A stretch of DNA of 64,000 nt from Emydura subglobosa (taxonomy: Eukaryota > Chordata > Testudines > Chelidae): NCBI GenBank assembly GCA_007922225.1, contig ML679973.1, forward strand, positions 2,794,033-2,858,032. The letters are read 5' to 3'. The notes below the pieces were generated by a model, which was given only the letters and a program-made list of their open reading frames with translations, did no database searches and had not been told where the DNA came from. How positions within the stretch are numbered: position 1 is the stretch's first letter; every line of letters starts with the position of its first letter. Below are positions 10,629-22,700 of this stretch, piece after piece. Both the position numbers and the translations under genes were made by a program.

Positions 10629-13600
10629 TCAGTCACTAAACTCCGTGCCTAGGAGAACAGGCTTCTGAGAGGAGATATCAGCGCACACAGCTACCTCCTC
10701 AAGGGCCAAGACACCTCTTGTTCCATGGGGTCAGTGTTCCCTTCTCCTGCCGCCCTTGTCCATTCTTAAAGGATAGTTACAATGAGGCCAGAGATGCTGA
10801 TTGTGTCACATTCCAACAGTTGTTCTGCGCCTGTTTAGGAAAGGCTTGGCCGGTTACGTATTTCTTATGCCTCCCTGTGCAGCGCAGGGCTAGATCCCAA
10901 TCTCAGCTGTGTGCGATACTGCACAATCTCACTCAACAGATCTGCTGTTTTGCTTGCGAGCTTTAGTCTCTCCACTATCTCCAGGTACACTGGCTTGGGC
11001 TGCCATCTTCTTAGATCCCACAAATGAAGCGGGACTGGACTAGAAAATACTTGGTTAAGGGGAATCCAAGCAAAACTCAAGGTGCTAGAGGAAGCGGTAT
11101 TGGTGGTTCTGCTGGCATGTCCTTTCATCTGAGGCAGCAGAGAACCAGCCGTCCAGTGCGAAGGTAGGAGACACTGTGCTGCTGGAGGTGAGATGAGATG
11201 CAGAAGGGTCGTCGTCGTTGTGTCCCCCCCCGGTTGCTTGCATTCATGGGGTAAACGGGGCGCAGCTTGCACTCTATGGAAAGCTATCAGAAGAATGTAA
11301 TAGAACCAAGTGGTGAACCAGGGCGCAGGCTGGCAGTGGCCTGCTTCTCTGCCTGTTCTTCACGGGCAGAGTCTCATTAGAAATCACACCGTTTTCCATA
11401 TACAAAGGGGTCTCCTTGCACACTCTGCCCCCAGACAGCTGGGGGAATTAGCCTGAGTGATACGGACTAGCAGATGTAACCTTTTCTTTGTAGGTCCTTG
11501 GTTCAAATGCAGCCCAGGTTGGCAGGGACAGAAAGTCATTACCACTTACACATGTAAAAGGCTGAACTGTGAGTGTATTTAATCTTTATCTGTTTTCCTT
11601 AACTGCTCACTACGATAGGTTTAATCGCTGAGGTTTAGCTAGCGTCCATAGGAATCAACAACTTTAATTATTAATACAAATTGAATAATTTTAACATTCT
11701 CATCATTTAGCAACTTTAACTTAGTTATCAGAGTTTTGTCTGTTCATTTTCTGTTTAAATCAGCTGAAAGTCCAGGGTGTTAACTCTTGCCCCCGACACG
11801 AGGCTGTGATGTATCCTGTCATTTGTGACTGTTTTTTAGTGCTCCAGCTTTTTGTGGCCAACTGCTCACGCCCACGGCTAATGAATGCCCCTCCTGCTCC
11901 AGTAAATCCAGAAATCGCCATCTGTGCTTCTGCTGGCCCTAGCCCTTAAGCTGTTGCACCCTCGGAAGTGGGCGTGTTCCAGACCATGGCCTGCACGATC
12001 TGCCACACTCAGGGCTGGATGCACCCTCGGCTCATTGCACACAGCAGTCTTATGTGGCGATGCTGTGCAGGAGCCCAGCACAGATGCAGCTGGGCTTAGC
12101 ATACTACTGGGGATTGAGAACGGGGGTGATGGAGCACGGGTGGAGATCAGCCAGTCAGCTATACTGAACTGGGACAATGCATTGGTTTCAATAATAATAA
12201 TGAATAACGTTCTTGTTATCAAAAGCCAGAACATAAATATTAAATCGTAAATATCCAGCATTGCTAGACATTCATAGTGCTGCTCACCTGAGCCTTGAGG
12301 ATTCGCCATTATTTTATCCTCCTTTCCTCCTACAAAGCAAATTTTGAAACCACCGTTCTTCCAGCTGAAGATGATGGGATGGGAATCCTTCTTCAGAAAT
12401 TGTTTATATCTCTCCATTAATCAGCCAAAAAGTCACTTCCTCTACCAGGTGAGCCAAAGGGTCATTTCTGGGAACCATACTACTCAGGCTGTCTTAATCT
12501 GCAAGTTGCTGACTCTGACGTCTGTGAGTGAAGGTTTGGTTTGAGCAAATCTTCTTTACCAAAACTAAAAGCTATCCATTTGTCTCCCTGCCAATGGGGA
12601 GGGTAACCCTGCCCTACAGAGGATAACCTCACCCTGCAGTGCATGTAGGCAGGAAACGGTGATGCCTTTTATTTTCTGGGTACTATATCTTTACATTTCT
12701 AAGCACCCTGTCTGTGTGCCGTTTTGTCCCCACCTTGTTACAGAGGAGACGTGCACATTGGGCTCTCATCTGGAGACTTCACTTCTGTCTGATCTTAAAT
12801 TAATGAAGATAACAAGAACAATGTCCTTGCAGACAGGCAATATATTTTTTCTTTTATTTGGTGTCCTGTACACAGCTGTCACTGATGCTCTTTAAGGTGC
12901 TGTTTGTGGGCGTTACCCCGGTGTATAAACCTCCGGAGCGACAGTCCGTTTGGGTTTAGAGCTGGGTATGGTCCAGGAATTGCAATGCACTGCTACCACT
13001 GGTTGATGATCTGCTTTTGGGGTCAGGCGTCCATGCCAATTATTTTAGACTTGTTGGTTGCATTCATTGCCAATGACTATGAGTTGTTCTGCCTGCATAC
13101 CCAGGCAGGGTAGATGGGGCTGCTCGTGAGTAGAAGCACTGTGTGCCATACATTTATTTAATGCACTTAGTCCCTTTTTCTGTTCACAAATTATTTGCAA
13201 ACAGACTTTGATTAAAGCATAGCATTGTTCAAATGGTTCAAAAAATGCATGTTTTCTGCAAACGTACTTCAGCCAACAGGCTGTTCACAAACTCTTTGCC
13301 ATTGCTATTGCTTCATTTGGGCTGTATGGTTGCCACCTAAGGCAGATGGCTTTGTTCTGTTCCCTGAGTGGATGGCTCCCAAGCCCATGAAGATGTTTCA
13401 GGATGGCTGTGTGATACCGCAGAAGCAAATGCTCCAGTGGACACATTCACACAGACAGCCATGACACTTTCCCTTTCTGCAAACATTCTTGCTGACAAAA
13501 TTTCACTAGCACAAAAGTTTATGGAAAGCAAATGGAGGGTGGCAGACATGAAGATTTGGGGTCAAACCCGGAAGGCCTTCAGGAGGTTTTGAGTAAATGT

Positions 13601-13939
13601 TCCTGAATAATTTCCAGAAGTACACAGCCAGCTCCACTCCTTTCTTTGCTGAGATTCCAGTTGCCCTGGACTCCCCAAGATCAGGATTTTCGCTGCCTTC
13701 CTCCCTGTCTTCTGGTGCTGGCTGAGATTGAGGAGGCATGGGGCCAGCAGGGAGTCTCTTCATATGCCCCTTCCAAGCCGCGGGAGAGGAGCAGCTGGAA
13801 TTCTCTTCACCCTTATGCCAGGGGTGTTGGCGGGAGTCTCTCTCCACCCACACCCCAGGCCTGGGGAAATAAGGCTGGGTGCCAGGGCATAGAGGAGGAG
13901 ATGCAGTGGTCTCCAACAACCTCCAATATTTCTAACAAC

Positions 13940-14125
13940 CTCATCCTGGTCAAACTTCAGGGCCAGTTCTCCATCCTTCTCCTCCTTGACCTATCGGCTG
14001 CCTTGGACACTGTTGATCACTTCTTGAAATCCTGCCATCCATTGGCCTTTCTTGACTCCGTCTCTCCTGGTTCTCCTACCTCTCACATCTACCTTCAGTG
14101 TCTCAGGCGAGAGCCGTTGGTAAGG
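13940..14125 (+). mobile_element. L2-like LINE reverse-transcriptase fragment
   Basis: The + strand encodes FSILLLLDLSAALDTVDHFL, matching the LLxLLDLSAAFDTVDH block of L2-type non-LTR retrotransposons. The open frame continues outside the fragment without further similarity. Confidence 0.7.
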
Positions 14126-14774
14126 CCTTGTCACAGAGATGAAGAACTCTCTTCTGTTATACTGGGAAACAGCTAGTTTATGAAGATGAAAATATATGTT
14201 AGGCTCTGGAATATACAAGGAGGGGACTGTCTTCCACGCTGAGAAGTAGCCACTGGCAATGTAAACATCCCTCAGAGAGGTTCTTGAAGTATAAAGAATG
14301 AGAACGCCCTAATAGTGGAGCACAGGAGTTATTCCACTGTATTTGGGAAGTGGACTGTCGCCTGCTCATTGAAGAGTCTGACTTTGTGAAGTAATGTGAG
14401 GTGTGCTGTAATCTTGACCCCTCCCTTCCGTTGTCTAATTAGCTCTAAAATGAGAAACCTGCTCTGCAGGCTTGGTCAAGTGGCAACTTCCATTCAGTTG
14501 TCGTCAAGAGCAATAGGATGTTTCTTTAGGTTCATTTCACACAGGGTCACATCAACCTCAAGGTATTAGCTTCCACTGAAGTCGATTGTTAGTCACACCA
14601 TTTCTCATCGATGGAAAATATGAAATAATGATAATATCCCTTTTTAAAGCAACAAAGTAACATGTGAGACGGTGGCAGTTTAGGAAAGAAATACTTTGTG
14701 AACTTTAAGTACTATAGAAATGTAATGACAAGAAAGCATTGATACCCTGTGTTTTCATTCAGCTACTATAGGAA

Positions 14775-14890
14775 GAAGGCTGTGCTTTTGGTTAGAGCAA
14801 AGGACTGGCCACCAGGAGAATTAGGTTCTGCTCACAGCCCTTTCACAGATTGTGGAGAAGTCTTAAAGCATTCAAGTCATCAACATGTTC
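14775..14890 (+). mobile_element. tRNA-derived SINE fragment
   Basis: TTTGGTTAGAGCAAAGGACTGG followed by AGGTTCTGCTC resembles the A-box/B-box region of tRNA-derived sauropsid SINEs. It is old and degraded. Confidence 0.45.
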
Positions 14891-15534
14891 GAACATGGGT
14901 ATCTAAAACTAGGCCTTCAGATCTACAGCAGACACCTAAATGAGTGGTTGGACTTGGAGAGGAGTGAGCCATTGAAGTCAATGGGAACAGCAGATGCTCA
15001 GCACCTCTGAAAATGAAACCACAGGTTTACATGCTTGGATGGCAGTCATAGCCTTTTTCAAGCCTCTCCCTTCTCTCCCAAGTGCTTCATCCCCTCTGAC
15101 CTGTCCTGCTTCCTTCTGGACAGATTCGCTCAGCGGCTTTCTTAAGGGGGAGCTCCTAATGACTGCATAAATGGAACATGTTAGGAGCTGCAACCTGACC
15201 TGAAAAACAAACAGCAAACTTCTGAACCCCAGGAAATGCACAGTGAAGGTGTTGCTGTGCATACAACACAAGCACATATCCTTAACTCTGACCCCTTTCA
15301 CTCCCCTATCCTGAAGAGGCCCCCAGGGACATCACACCTTAAAATCTGCCTGAGCCTTTGTGTCCAGTGTGATCTCTGCCAAGCAGCAGCAAATACTCCC
15401 TGGATCAGTGGTGCTGCCCTGAGCCCCCTGTGTCTTGGGGGACTGTATGAATAGAAGTCCTGATTTGGAGCTGGGCTGGCACAAAGCAAATTTCGTTAAG
15501 CTGGGCAAGGTACTGGAATGTGCCCTACCTCTGC

Positions 15535-15635
15535 ACAGGAAAGCCCTGAACAGATATTAACTAATTGATCATCACAGCCCCCCAGGGCAATGTATGGGTA
15601 TGTATTATCATCTTCTTTTACAGGCATATGCAGGC
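15535..15635 (+). mobile_element. MIR/CORE-SINE-like tail
   Basis: ATCACAGCCCCCCAGGGCAATG followed by GTATTATCATCTTCTTTTACAG matches the well-known 3' region shared by CORE-SINEs. Only this part is recognisable. Confidence 0.45.
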
Positions 15636-16616
15636 TGCCCCCGAATCCACGCTCACACAGGCTCCCCCAATCCTCAGACAAGGGACAGGGTACACAGAGT
15701 CCCACACACAAATTTGGGCTCTGCTACCTGACACAAGCAGCTTGCATTCCTCTTCCCACAGGTCCACTCTTCTCTGCCGCACAGAACTGCCCCTCCATGT
15801 CAGAGCAAGAAGAGAAAGTGCTTCAGGGTCTGTGCTTCCTGTTAGCCTTTGTGGGCTCTGCAGGCCTGGCACTAGCAGGATCCAGGATGGGAAGGGGGTG
15901 GGAAACAGGAAATGGTTTGGTCCAGGGGAATTAAATGGAGAAGAGCAGCAACAAAAGTGCATGTCTTAGGGGAAAAAGAAGCTGCCGTTGGATTTTAAGT
16001 CCTCAGATGTAGTGTGGGCAGAGGTGGGAGATTACCAGGGAGGAAAAAAGTTGGGTGTTAGAGAGGGAACATGTACCACCCTCTACTGTGATGGAGCCTA
16101 TGGGTCCACGTGATTACTTTAGCATAAAATAGGCAGATGCTGCGGAGCATGCTCAGTGCAGATGGACACAAAATGGGGGTGAGGAGCATGCTCAGTGTAC
16201 ACTGAATGTCTGTTGATTTTAACAGTAGGCCTCTAGCAAACTATTGAGTATAATGTAGACCCCCCCCTCGTGGTGATTTTTGCCATTTTATAACTTGGTC
16301 TTATCTGAATGGATTCGCATGGGAGCAGCAAAAGGCCCCTCTCTGACCCCAGGACTATCCCCCTTCCAATTTTCACGTCCCTGTTGCAAATTTTGGAAGC
16401 CCTAAGAATTCCTCAAAAAAAAAGTTGGAAATATTTTTATAATGGGACATGTTAGGCAACTTTAACATAGGGGGCAAGGGTGCTGTTCTATAATACTGAA
16501 AAATCTCTGCCTTCTTGCTGTGATGGTGTCTGATGGGAAGCCTGATAATGTCCCAATGGCTTCCTCATACCTCAGCTTTCCCCACCTGGAGTCACCACGC
16601 CTTAGCTGAGTTCAGC

Positions 16617-16623
16617 TATTTAA
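16617..16623 (+). promoter_or_regulatory. VTCN1: TATA-like box upstream of VTCN1
   Basis: TATTTAA lies about 115 bases before the VTCN1 start codon. A transcript starting about 30 bases downstream would have a 5'UTR of roughly 90 bases. This is position-based inference only. Confidence 0.3.
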
Positions 16624-16737
16624 GCAGAATAGCTGGAAGGTAGAAGAATGTGTCTCAAAGGAAAAGAGACTACACTGAATACCGCACTGGATTGTTATGT
16701 ACCCAACTCTTTCCCTGTGTGAACCAGTCCCATTACC

Positions 16738-16769
16738 ATGGCTTCGCTGGGTCAGATCATTTTCTGGAG
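16738..16769 (+). CDS. VTCN1: VTCN1 exon 1: initiator and start of leader
   Basis: TTACCATGG gives a good Kozak context. The exon encodes MASLGQIIFW plus AG, with donor GTACCA at 16770. The start was chosen because these residues match the conserved VTCN1 N-terminus and the two leftover bases complete a Ser codon with the first C of exon 2. Confidence 0.9.
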
Positions 16770-19700
16770 GTACCATACAGTCTTTATCTGCTTTTGGAAA
16801 TAAAGGAGGGAGGGAATTGTTCTCTGTTTATTTTATTATGGGAGGTCTAGTCTCCCCTGCCATATCTGGCTATTGGGCTTTGGGAACTTTTGTTCAGCTT
16901 TGGTGAGAGGAATTCTTTGCCATTTGGCTCAATATCATGCTCTTGAGTTGCTTTTAGCATTCATACATTTTGAGTTGTTGTGTGGGAAGTATGACGGCTA
17001 ACTCAGTCATTGATATAAGAAACAGACTAGGTGCCTTAAACTGAGGTATTCATGGTCCCAGATCCCAGTGTGCTATAGTTAGTGGTTACAGCAAAAATGA
17101 AGACTTATTTCCAGTGAAACGAGTAAGTCTTGTTTACAACACCTCAGAGCAGCATGCTATTAGAAGGCAGGGATGTAAATGGCTTTGGAGGGCCTCTGTA
17201 TTTCTTCTGTCAGGATCGAGAAAATTGTGCAAATCTCCCACAAATCAGTGTGTTAGAGAGAGTAACTCACAGTCCGTTCAGCAATATGTTTTCTGTGTCT
17301 CTCAGCACAACTATTAATTCCTGTGTAACAGTGATGCTTATTCGGAGGTGGAAGGAAGAGAAAAGGGATTCATCTATTTGTTCAATAATGCTTCTAAAAA
17401 TCAAAATAAAATATTCACAGAGCATAGATTCCCAGGGAAATTCATAATGCGATAGAAAGTTTATCACACATAGGTTGCCTGGTCTCCAGGCCAGTAAGGG
17501 CTGAAAATAATTTCTATCAGACAGCAATTTGGTGGCCCCCATGTGAAATGCCTTGGAAGACTCAGTCCCCTTTCTAATGAACAGATGCCGGTCTCATAAA
17601 ATCACCACCACAAATGGTGCTTTGGTGACTGTCTTTGCAGAGAAGCCAATTGTTTAATGAGGCATGGACACTGAACTTTTTTCATCTCTGTAGACATGGC
17701 TCTTCTGGTCTGGATTAAGGCACGTTAGCAGAGTGGCACGTGGGGAGCCTGTTGATAGGACTTCAGTTCTTAGGGCTGTCAGTCCAGTACTAAATTCCCT
17801 TAAGTGGGCCACAGAGGTAGAATGCCTTGTGCGTGAAAGAACGAAACCCCTAGAACAACCTAGTTCCTGTGACCCTTGCCACGTTTTCCTAAATTCCTTG
17901 CATGAGAACAGCCTCCTCCTGCTGCGAGATAACAAATAACCATTGTATTTGTAAAGCGTCTGACCTGGGCTGCTAATGTGCTCAGGGTATTGTGAATCAA
18001 TTTCATCATAAGCTGTGAGAGCAACACCATAATAAGCTGTGGTGATAGTTGCGTAATGTACTATCAGAAATATCAAGTGAATATCTTCTTTTTTGTGCAT
18101 TTGGAATGCACTTAACAGGCAACTCTGTTATTAACCGGCCTGTGGTCCTGACTAACCACCTGCGACCAGCCTGACTGGTTTTGTGAGAGGAACAATAGCT
18201 GATTAGTGTGACAAATGAGCCCTCGTCCCTTAATTCTTTCAGAATAATCACACTGCCTGTGTTGGCTAATAGCTGCCTCGGTAATATGCAGCTGAAGTAG
18301 CAGAAGGAGAAGCTGGAAACAGAGCTGATGATTCCCAAAAGAGAAGGGCTCCTGCGTGTCTGTGCCTCTTAGAACTAAGCTTGATGCTTCAGATGCTTAG
18401 GAATGGTTTAAGACTATACCCCACTCTCATGAAAGTTTACTCTTTCCAGCCAGGTTAAAACTGGAGATGATGGGGAATTGAAATCTCTGCCGCTTGTCAC
18501 AGGTCAACTGACCCTCTTTAATTATCAAAGGCCCCAAAACTTTTTCAACACAGTTAAAAATGCCCAGCGCCGCTTATGCCCTTTCAGAATGTGGAGAATG
18601 GCTAAACAAGCTTCTGAAAACCAGGAAAGCTTCAGTCCCAACACCTTGTGCGAAGGTCCAGTAGATGACATGGTTTAACAGAGATTCTGTTCCATAATCA
18701 CACATCATCGGGTAAGAAATAGAAAGCACAGTTCACAATGCCATCTGGCTATTACGAAGTGTAAGGACAGAGCCCAAGATGTCCTTATTCTGGCCAGTTA
18801 TGAATATTGCCATGGAAGAGAAGATATCCAAGAGTGGAGAAGGCGGACTGCAAAAGATCCATTGAAACCACGATTGCCTTTGCTCATGTTTGGTGCAGAT
18901 CTATTTGAAGTCAATAGGAAAGAGTCACTTTTATTGTGGACTACTGAACATTTAAAAAAACTGAATTGTTGCAAACACATCAACTATGATTAGTAAACAC
19001 AGTTCGTAAATCACACTTAGGACTCAACTTCAATTAATAAAGGATAAAGGATCACAGGCCTTTATCCAAAAGCAACAAAGGATTTGGGGTGCTTTAATTT
19101 CTGGATGTTCTACTTAGGATATCTAAAGGGACCTGTTTTTTCCGAGGGTGAGCACGCAGCACTTTCAGCAAATCAGGCCATCTCAAGCCGGCACCCAAAA
19201 CTCAAGAAAACCAAAATCACTAAAAAAAAACAAAACCCGAGTCCTGTAGCACTTTAAAGACTAACAAATTTAATTTCTGCATGCATAAGCTTCATGGGCT
19301 GCAACCCACTTTGTCAGACAAAGTCTTTAAAGTGCTACAGGACTCTCATTGTTTTTGCTGTATACAGACTAACACGGCTACCCCCTCTGGAACTTTTCAC
19401 CAAAATCACTAACTGCTTTTGAAAATCTCAGCTGCAGTTCACGAGAGGTTCTTTTGACAATCCTCTTTGCTATATCAGTTTGTGCCCTGGTGGATTTAAT
19501 GGTTCAGGTCTTAGCACAGTTAAAATATCACAACACAGCTCTGTAAGGATGGCGTTCCCATAGAGAATGATTTTCAGTCAAAGCAGAAGATTGCTGTGAC
19601 TTACATTGGCTGAATGGCTGCTTAGGATAGAATGAAGGACATATTACCCTGCAAGCAAGTGGGAAAGGGAGTAGGCAGGACCTTGTCTCTGCCAGCTCCC

Positions 19701-22700
19701 TGCCCCTGGCCGGAGTAGCTGGCCAGCCACTGTAGGGAAGTTAGCTACTTCTTTTCAAGGGCTGCAATAACTTACTTCCCCACTCAGAACAGAGGAGGAA
19801 GTGAGTGTGCTTAGGAAGAGACCCTTTGCCCCACAGTGCCCCGTGGGCGGAGCTGGCCCTTATTCAGGGATGAGTCAGAGGAACAACGCAGCCCAGAGAG
19901 TTTGGCTCTCCACCAGTAACTAAGGGCTAGATTATATCTTCTAAGTGGCAGCTGCCATTTGATACCTGACAAAACCACATCCATTTTTGTTTCAGTACAA
20001 AATGGGGCACAAATCATCCAAAAAGAGGGTTCAAACCTGAAAAAGTGGCCCCCCTGTAGATGAGATACAGAGGGACTGATCATGAGACCTTTACTCATGT
20101 TGAGAAGTATCTTAAACCTTGATTAGCTCCATAGAAATCAATGGATCTACTGGAGGAAGAAGGCGCTATACTGCATAAGGAAGGATGTCAGAGTCTGGCC
20201 CAGAGCAATGCAGTGTGAACAATGGCTTGCCCAAGGTCACACAGTGAGTCTGGATCATAACTCAGGTGTCCCAGTATGATGCTCAGTCCACTAGACCGTA
20301 CTGCTGCTCTAATAGGACAGTCCTCTCTTTGCCTGGTTTGACTCCTTTCCGGTACTGGGACGAAACCAGATATGGTTTTGTCTGGTGTCAGGTGGGGGTG
20401 TGATGTTGACAGACTTGGTGCCAGTTCATGTAAGAGTCTCATGCCAATCCACTTGTGTATTAGCATAGATCAAAGTAATGGTTAGATATACGAGTGTATT
20501 GGGTGTTTAAACTTCATGAAAATGAATGGGATGTTATTTTCATTGTTTTCCCTTATCTATATCCTGTTATCATGTACTGGCAAACATTTACATTGTATAT
20601 ACCCCCGTAACTAAATAACGCATCAAAAGAGAAAGCAATCTTTTGAAATGCAAATGAAGAACCGAAACAGAAAATGCTAATTCCAAAGCAAGTGGTCATT
20701 GCGTGTGATGAGCGAGGGCAAGGACTCTAAGTGCATTCCTCCCTCATCCTCATCAAAGGAAAAGGCCACTGTCAGCTTGGTTTCTGTGAGAAGAAGCTAT
20801 AAATTGGATTCATAGAAAGATCCTTTTTCTCTGACTGTTTGGATTCTTACAGGGAAGATGCAAAGCCGAGAAAATAGCTACTGATAATAGATTGCTTTCC
20901 ATAGAGTCTGTATGCACAGATTTCTCTCTGGGTGGGCAAATGGTTATTGGGAAAGGGTTCTGCTTGGTCGCTATACAGTGAATCTTGTTTTTACATGTGA
21001 TGTGACCAGATGCCCTGGCCATGGGTGGGCTGTAAAATAGAGACTACAGATAAAATGGACAGGCCTTTGGTTTCACGGTCCACCTCTCTGTCAGGGTGTG
21101 TGTCTATATGGCAGGTGGAGATGTGAGTGCATCTTTTGTTGGCATAACTGAGCTAGCTTTGATCTAGTTAAATTAAAGCTCGCTCAAGTAACAATAGCAA
21201 CAGCAAAGTAATTCAACCCTGCATACAGACTCTGTGGACAGCAATCTATTAACAGCAGCTTTTTTCCCTGGGGAGGAGAGATAAGAGAGCTGTTTATTTC
21301 TGGCTGCTTCATTTGTGAGTAATCGCTCTAGATTGCACTCATCGGCTGTGATCTCGCTAGATCAAAACTATCTCGGGTGTACCTATACATGCTGCAATCA
21401 CAGTTCCTGATACCCTAAGACAGCATGCTCCAGCACTGCACTGGGGCAGATTTAATCCTCACCACCACTTTCTGCAGCTCTCTGGGTTTTTCTTGGAAGT
21501 CTCCCAGCAAAGTACCAAGCAGGCCTGAACCCGGTCAGCACGTGAGATCTGAAAAGCTCACAGGGTTGGGTGGTATGGCTGCAGGCCAAGGAACAAGTGT
21601 GTGAGTAGCTATCAAGTGTGCATCAGACCTGTTCAGTATAAACCAGACAGGAAAACCTGCTTCAGAGCTCGATCCAGCTGCAGAAGGATGGTGACTCTGT
21701 CAAGGCCGCTAAACTGTTACAACTGCTCAGTGCTCCTCTCCTTGGAGCTCCGGTGTTATCGCACCAGCAGAGAGTGCAGCAGACCTCAGTGTTACTCATA
21801 GGGAAGGACCACAGGCGCGGTTCGGTGACAAAGGCACCCAGCAAGGTTTATTGCCCTCAAGCATAGTCCTAAGGACTCGCACAAGGACATTAACACATGA
21901 GTGCCCCGTGGCAAGGAGCAGCTCAATTAGCAGCAGGATTCTGTGCTGTCCCCTCGGCCACACAGAGGATTAAGGCGAGGTGCCCCGATGCCTATAGATG
22001 GAGCCAAATGACTGGGATACACAACTTGCATACCACCTTACGTGTTTTATGACATTCGTTTTGTTACCTCCCCTTGTACCTTGTTCCTGATATCTTGGAC
22101 AAAACATCCCTACTTGTTATTCTTGTCTTGTACTAGATTGGGGTGTATCTGTACTAGCCTTCTGGCGTGTGTTTACAGAAATATTTAGTGCCTAGACTTC
22201 TTAGCAGGCCTATTTTTTAGCAATGCTAGCAGCAACTTTGCCAAGTTCGTGTAGTGGGCAGTGAACTTGTAAGCATCCGCTTTAATGCATGGCCTGACTT
22301 TGGTTCACAGCTTCTGATTCAGGCCCCAGGTCTTGCACCAGGCCCAGTGCTCCAGGCTTTTGCTCTCTCTCACACCTGCAAGCTGCTGCGGTTTCTGGCC
22401 CATCTCAACAAAGCACTTAAACATGTGCTTAATTCTGTGTGTGTGTGAGTAGTTCCGTGGGCTTCAGCAGGCTCCCGGCATGCTTCCAGCTGAATGCGTG
22501 TAAGTGATTTACTGTGCCAAGGACAGAGTGCTGAGTAACTTGCAGGATCAAGCCCCCAAAGCTCTGGCTAAGGTGTCAGAGGGAACCAAAGAGCTGGAAG
22601 GGCTTAGTTTACTGGCCAGGGAGGGCAGATACTACTCACTGGATCTGTCTGAGACTGTGCAGTGGGCTTCCCCAAGAACCAGGAACCATCATAAACCTCA

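Larger units (their letters stand above)
9936..16600. other. Intergenic region between TRIM45 and VTCN1
   Basis: About 6.7 kb without a supported gene. It contains the hAT-like element at 10.15-10.63 kb, a LINE fragment at 13.94-14.12 kb, and SINE-like pieces near 14.78 and 15.55 kb. The dispersed motif GAAGTCAATGGGAACAGCAG at about 14,975 belongs to a common sauropsid repeat. Elsewhere (10.7-13.9 kb and 14.15-14.75 kb) I see nothing. Confidence 0.5.

Noticed and set aside
11440..11570. tRNA-like B-box (GGTTCAAATGC) near 11.5 kb
   Set aside because: No matching A-box at proper spacing and no cloverleaf; at best an old SINE scrap.
11878..12417. 179-codon open frame on the - strand between TRIM45 and VTCN1
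   Set aside because: No family resemblance, no splice or promoter context, and an overlapping frame on the other strand is also open.
13646..14176. 176-codon open frame on the + strand
   Set aside because: Only the stretch at 13.94-14.12 kb resembles anything, an L2-like reverse transcriptase; the rest is chance.
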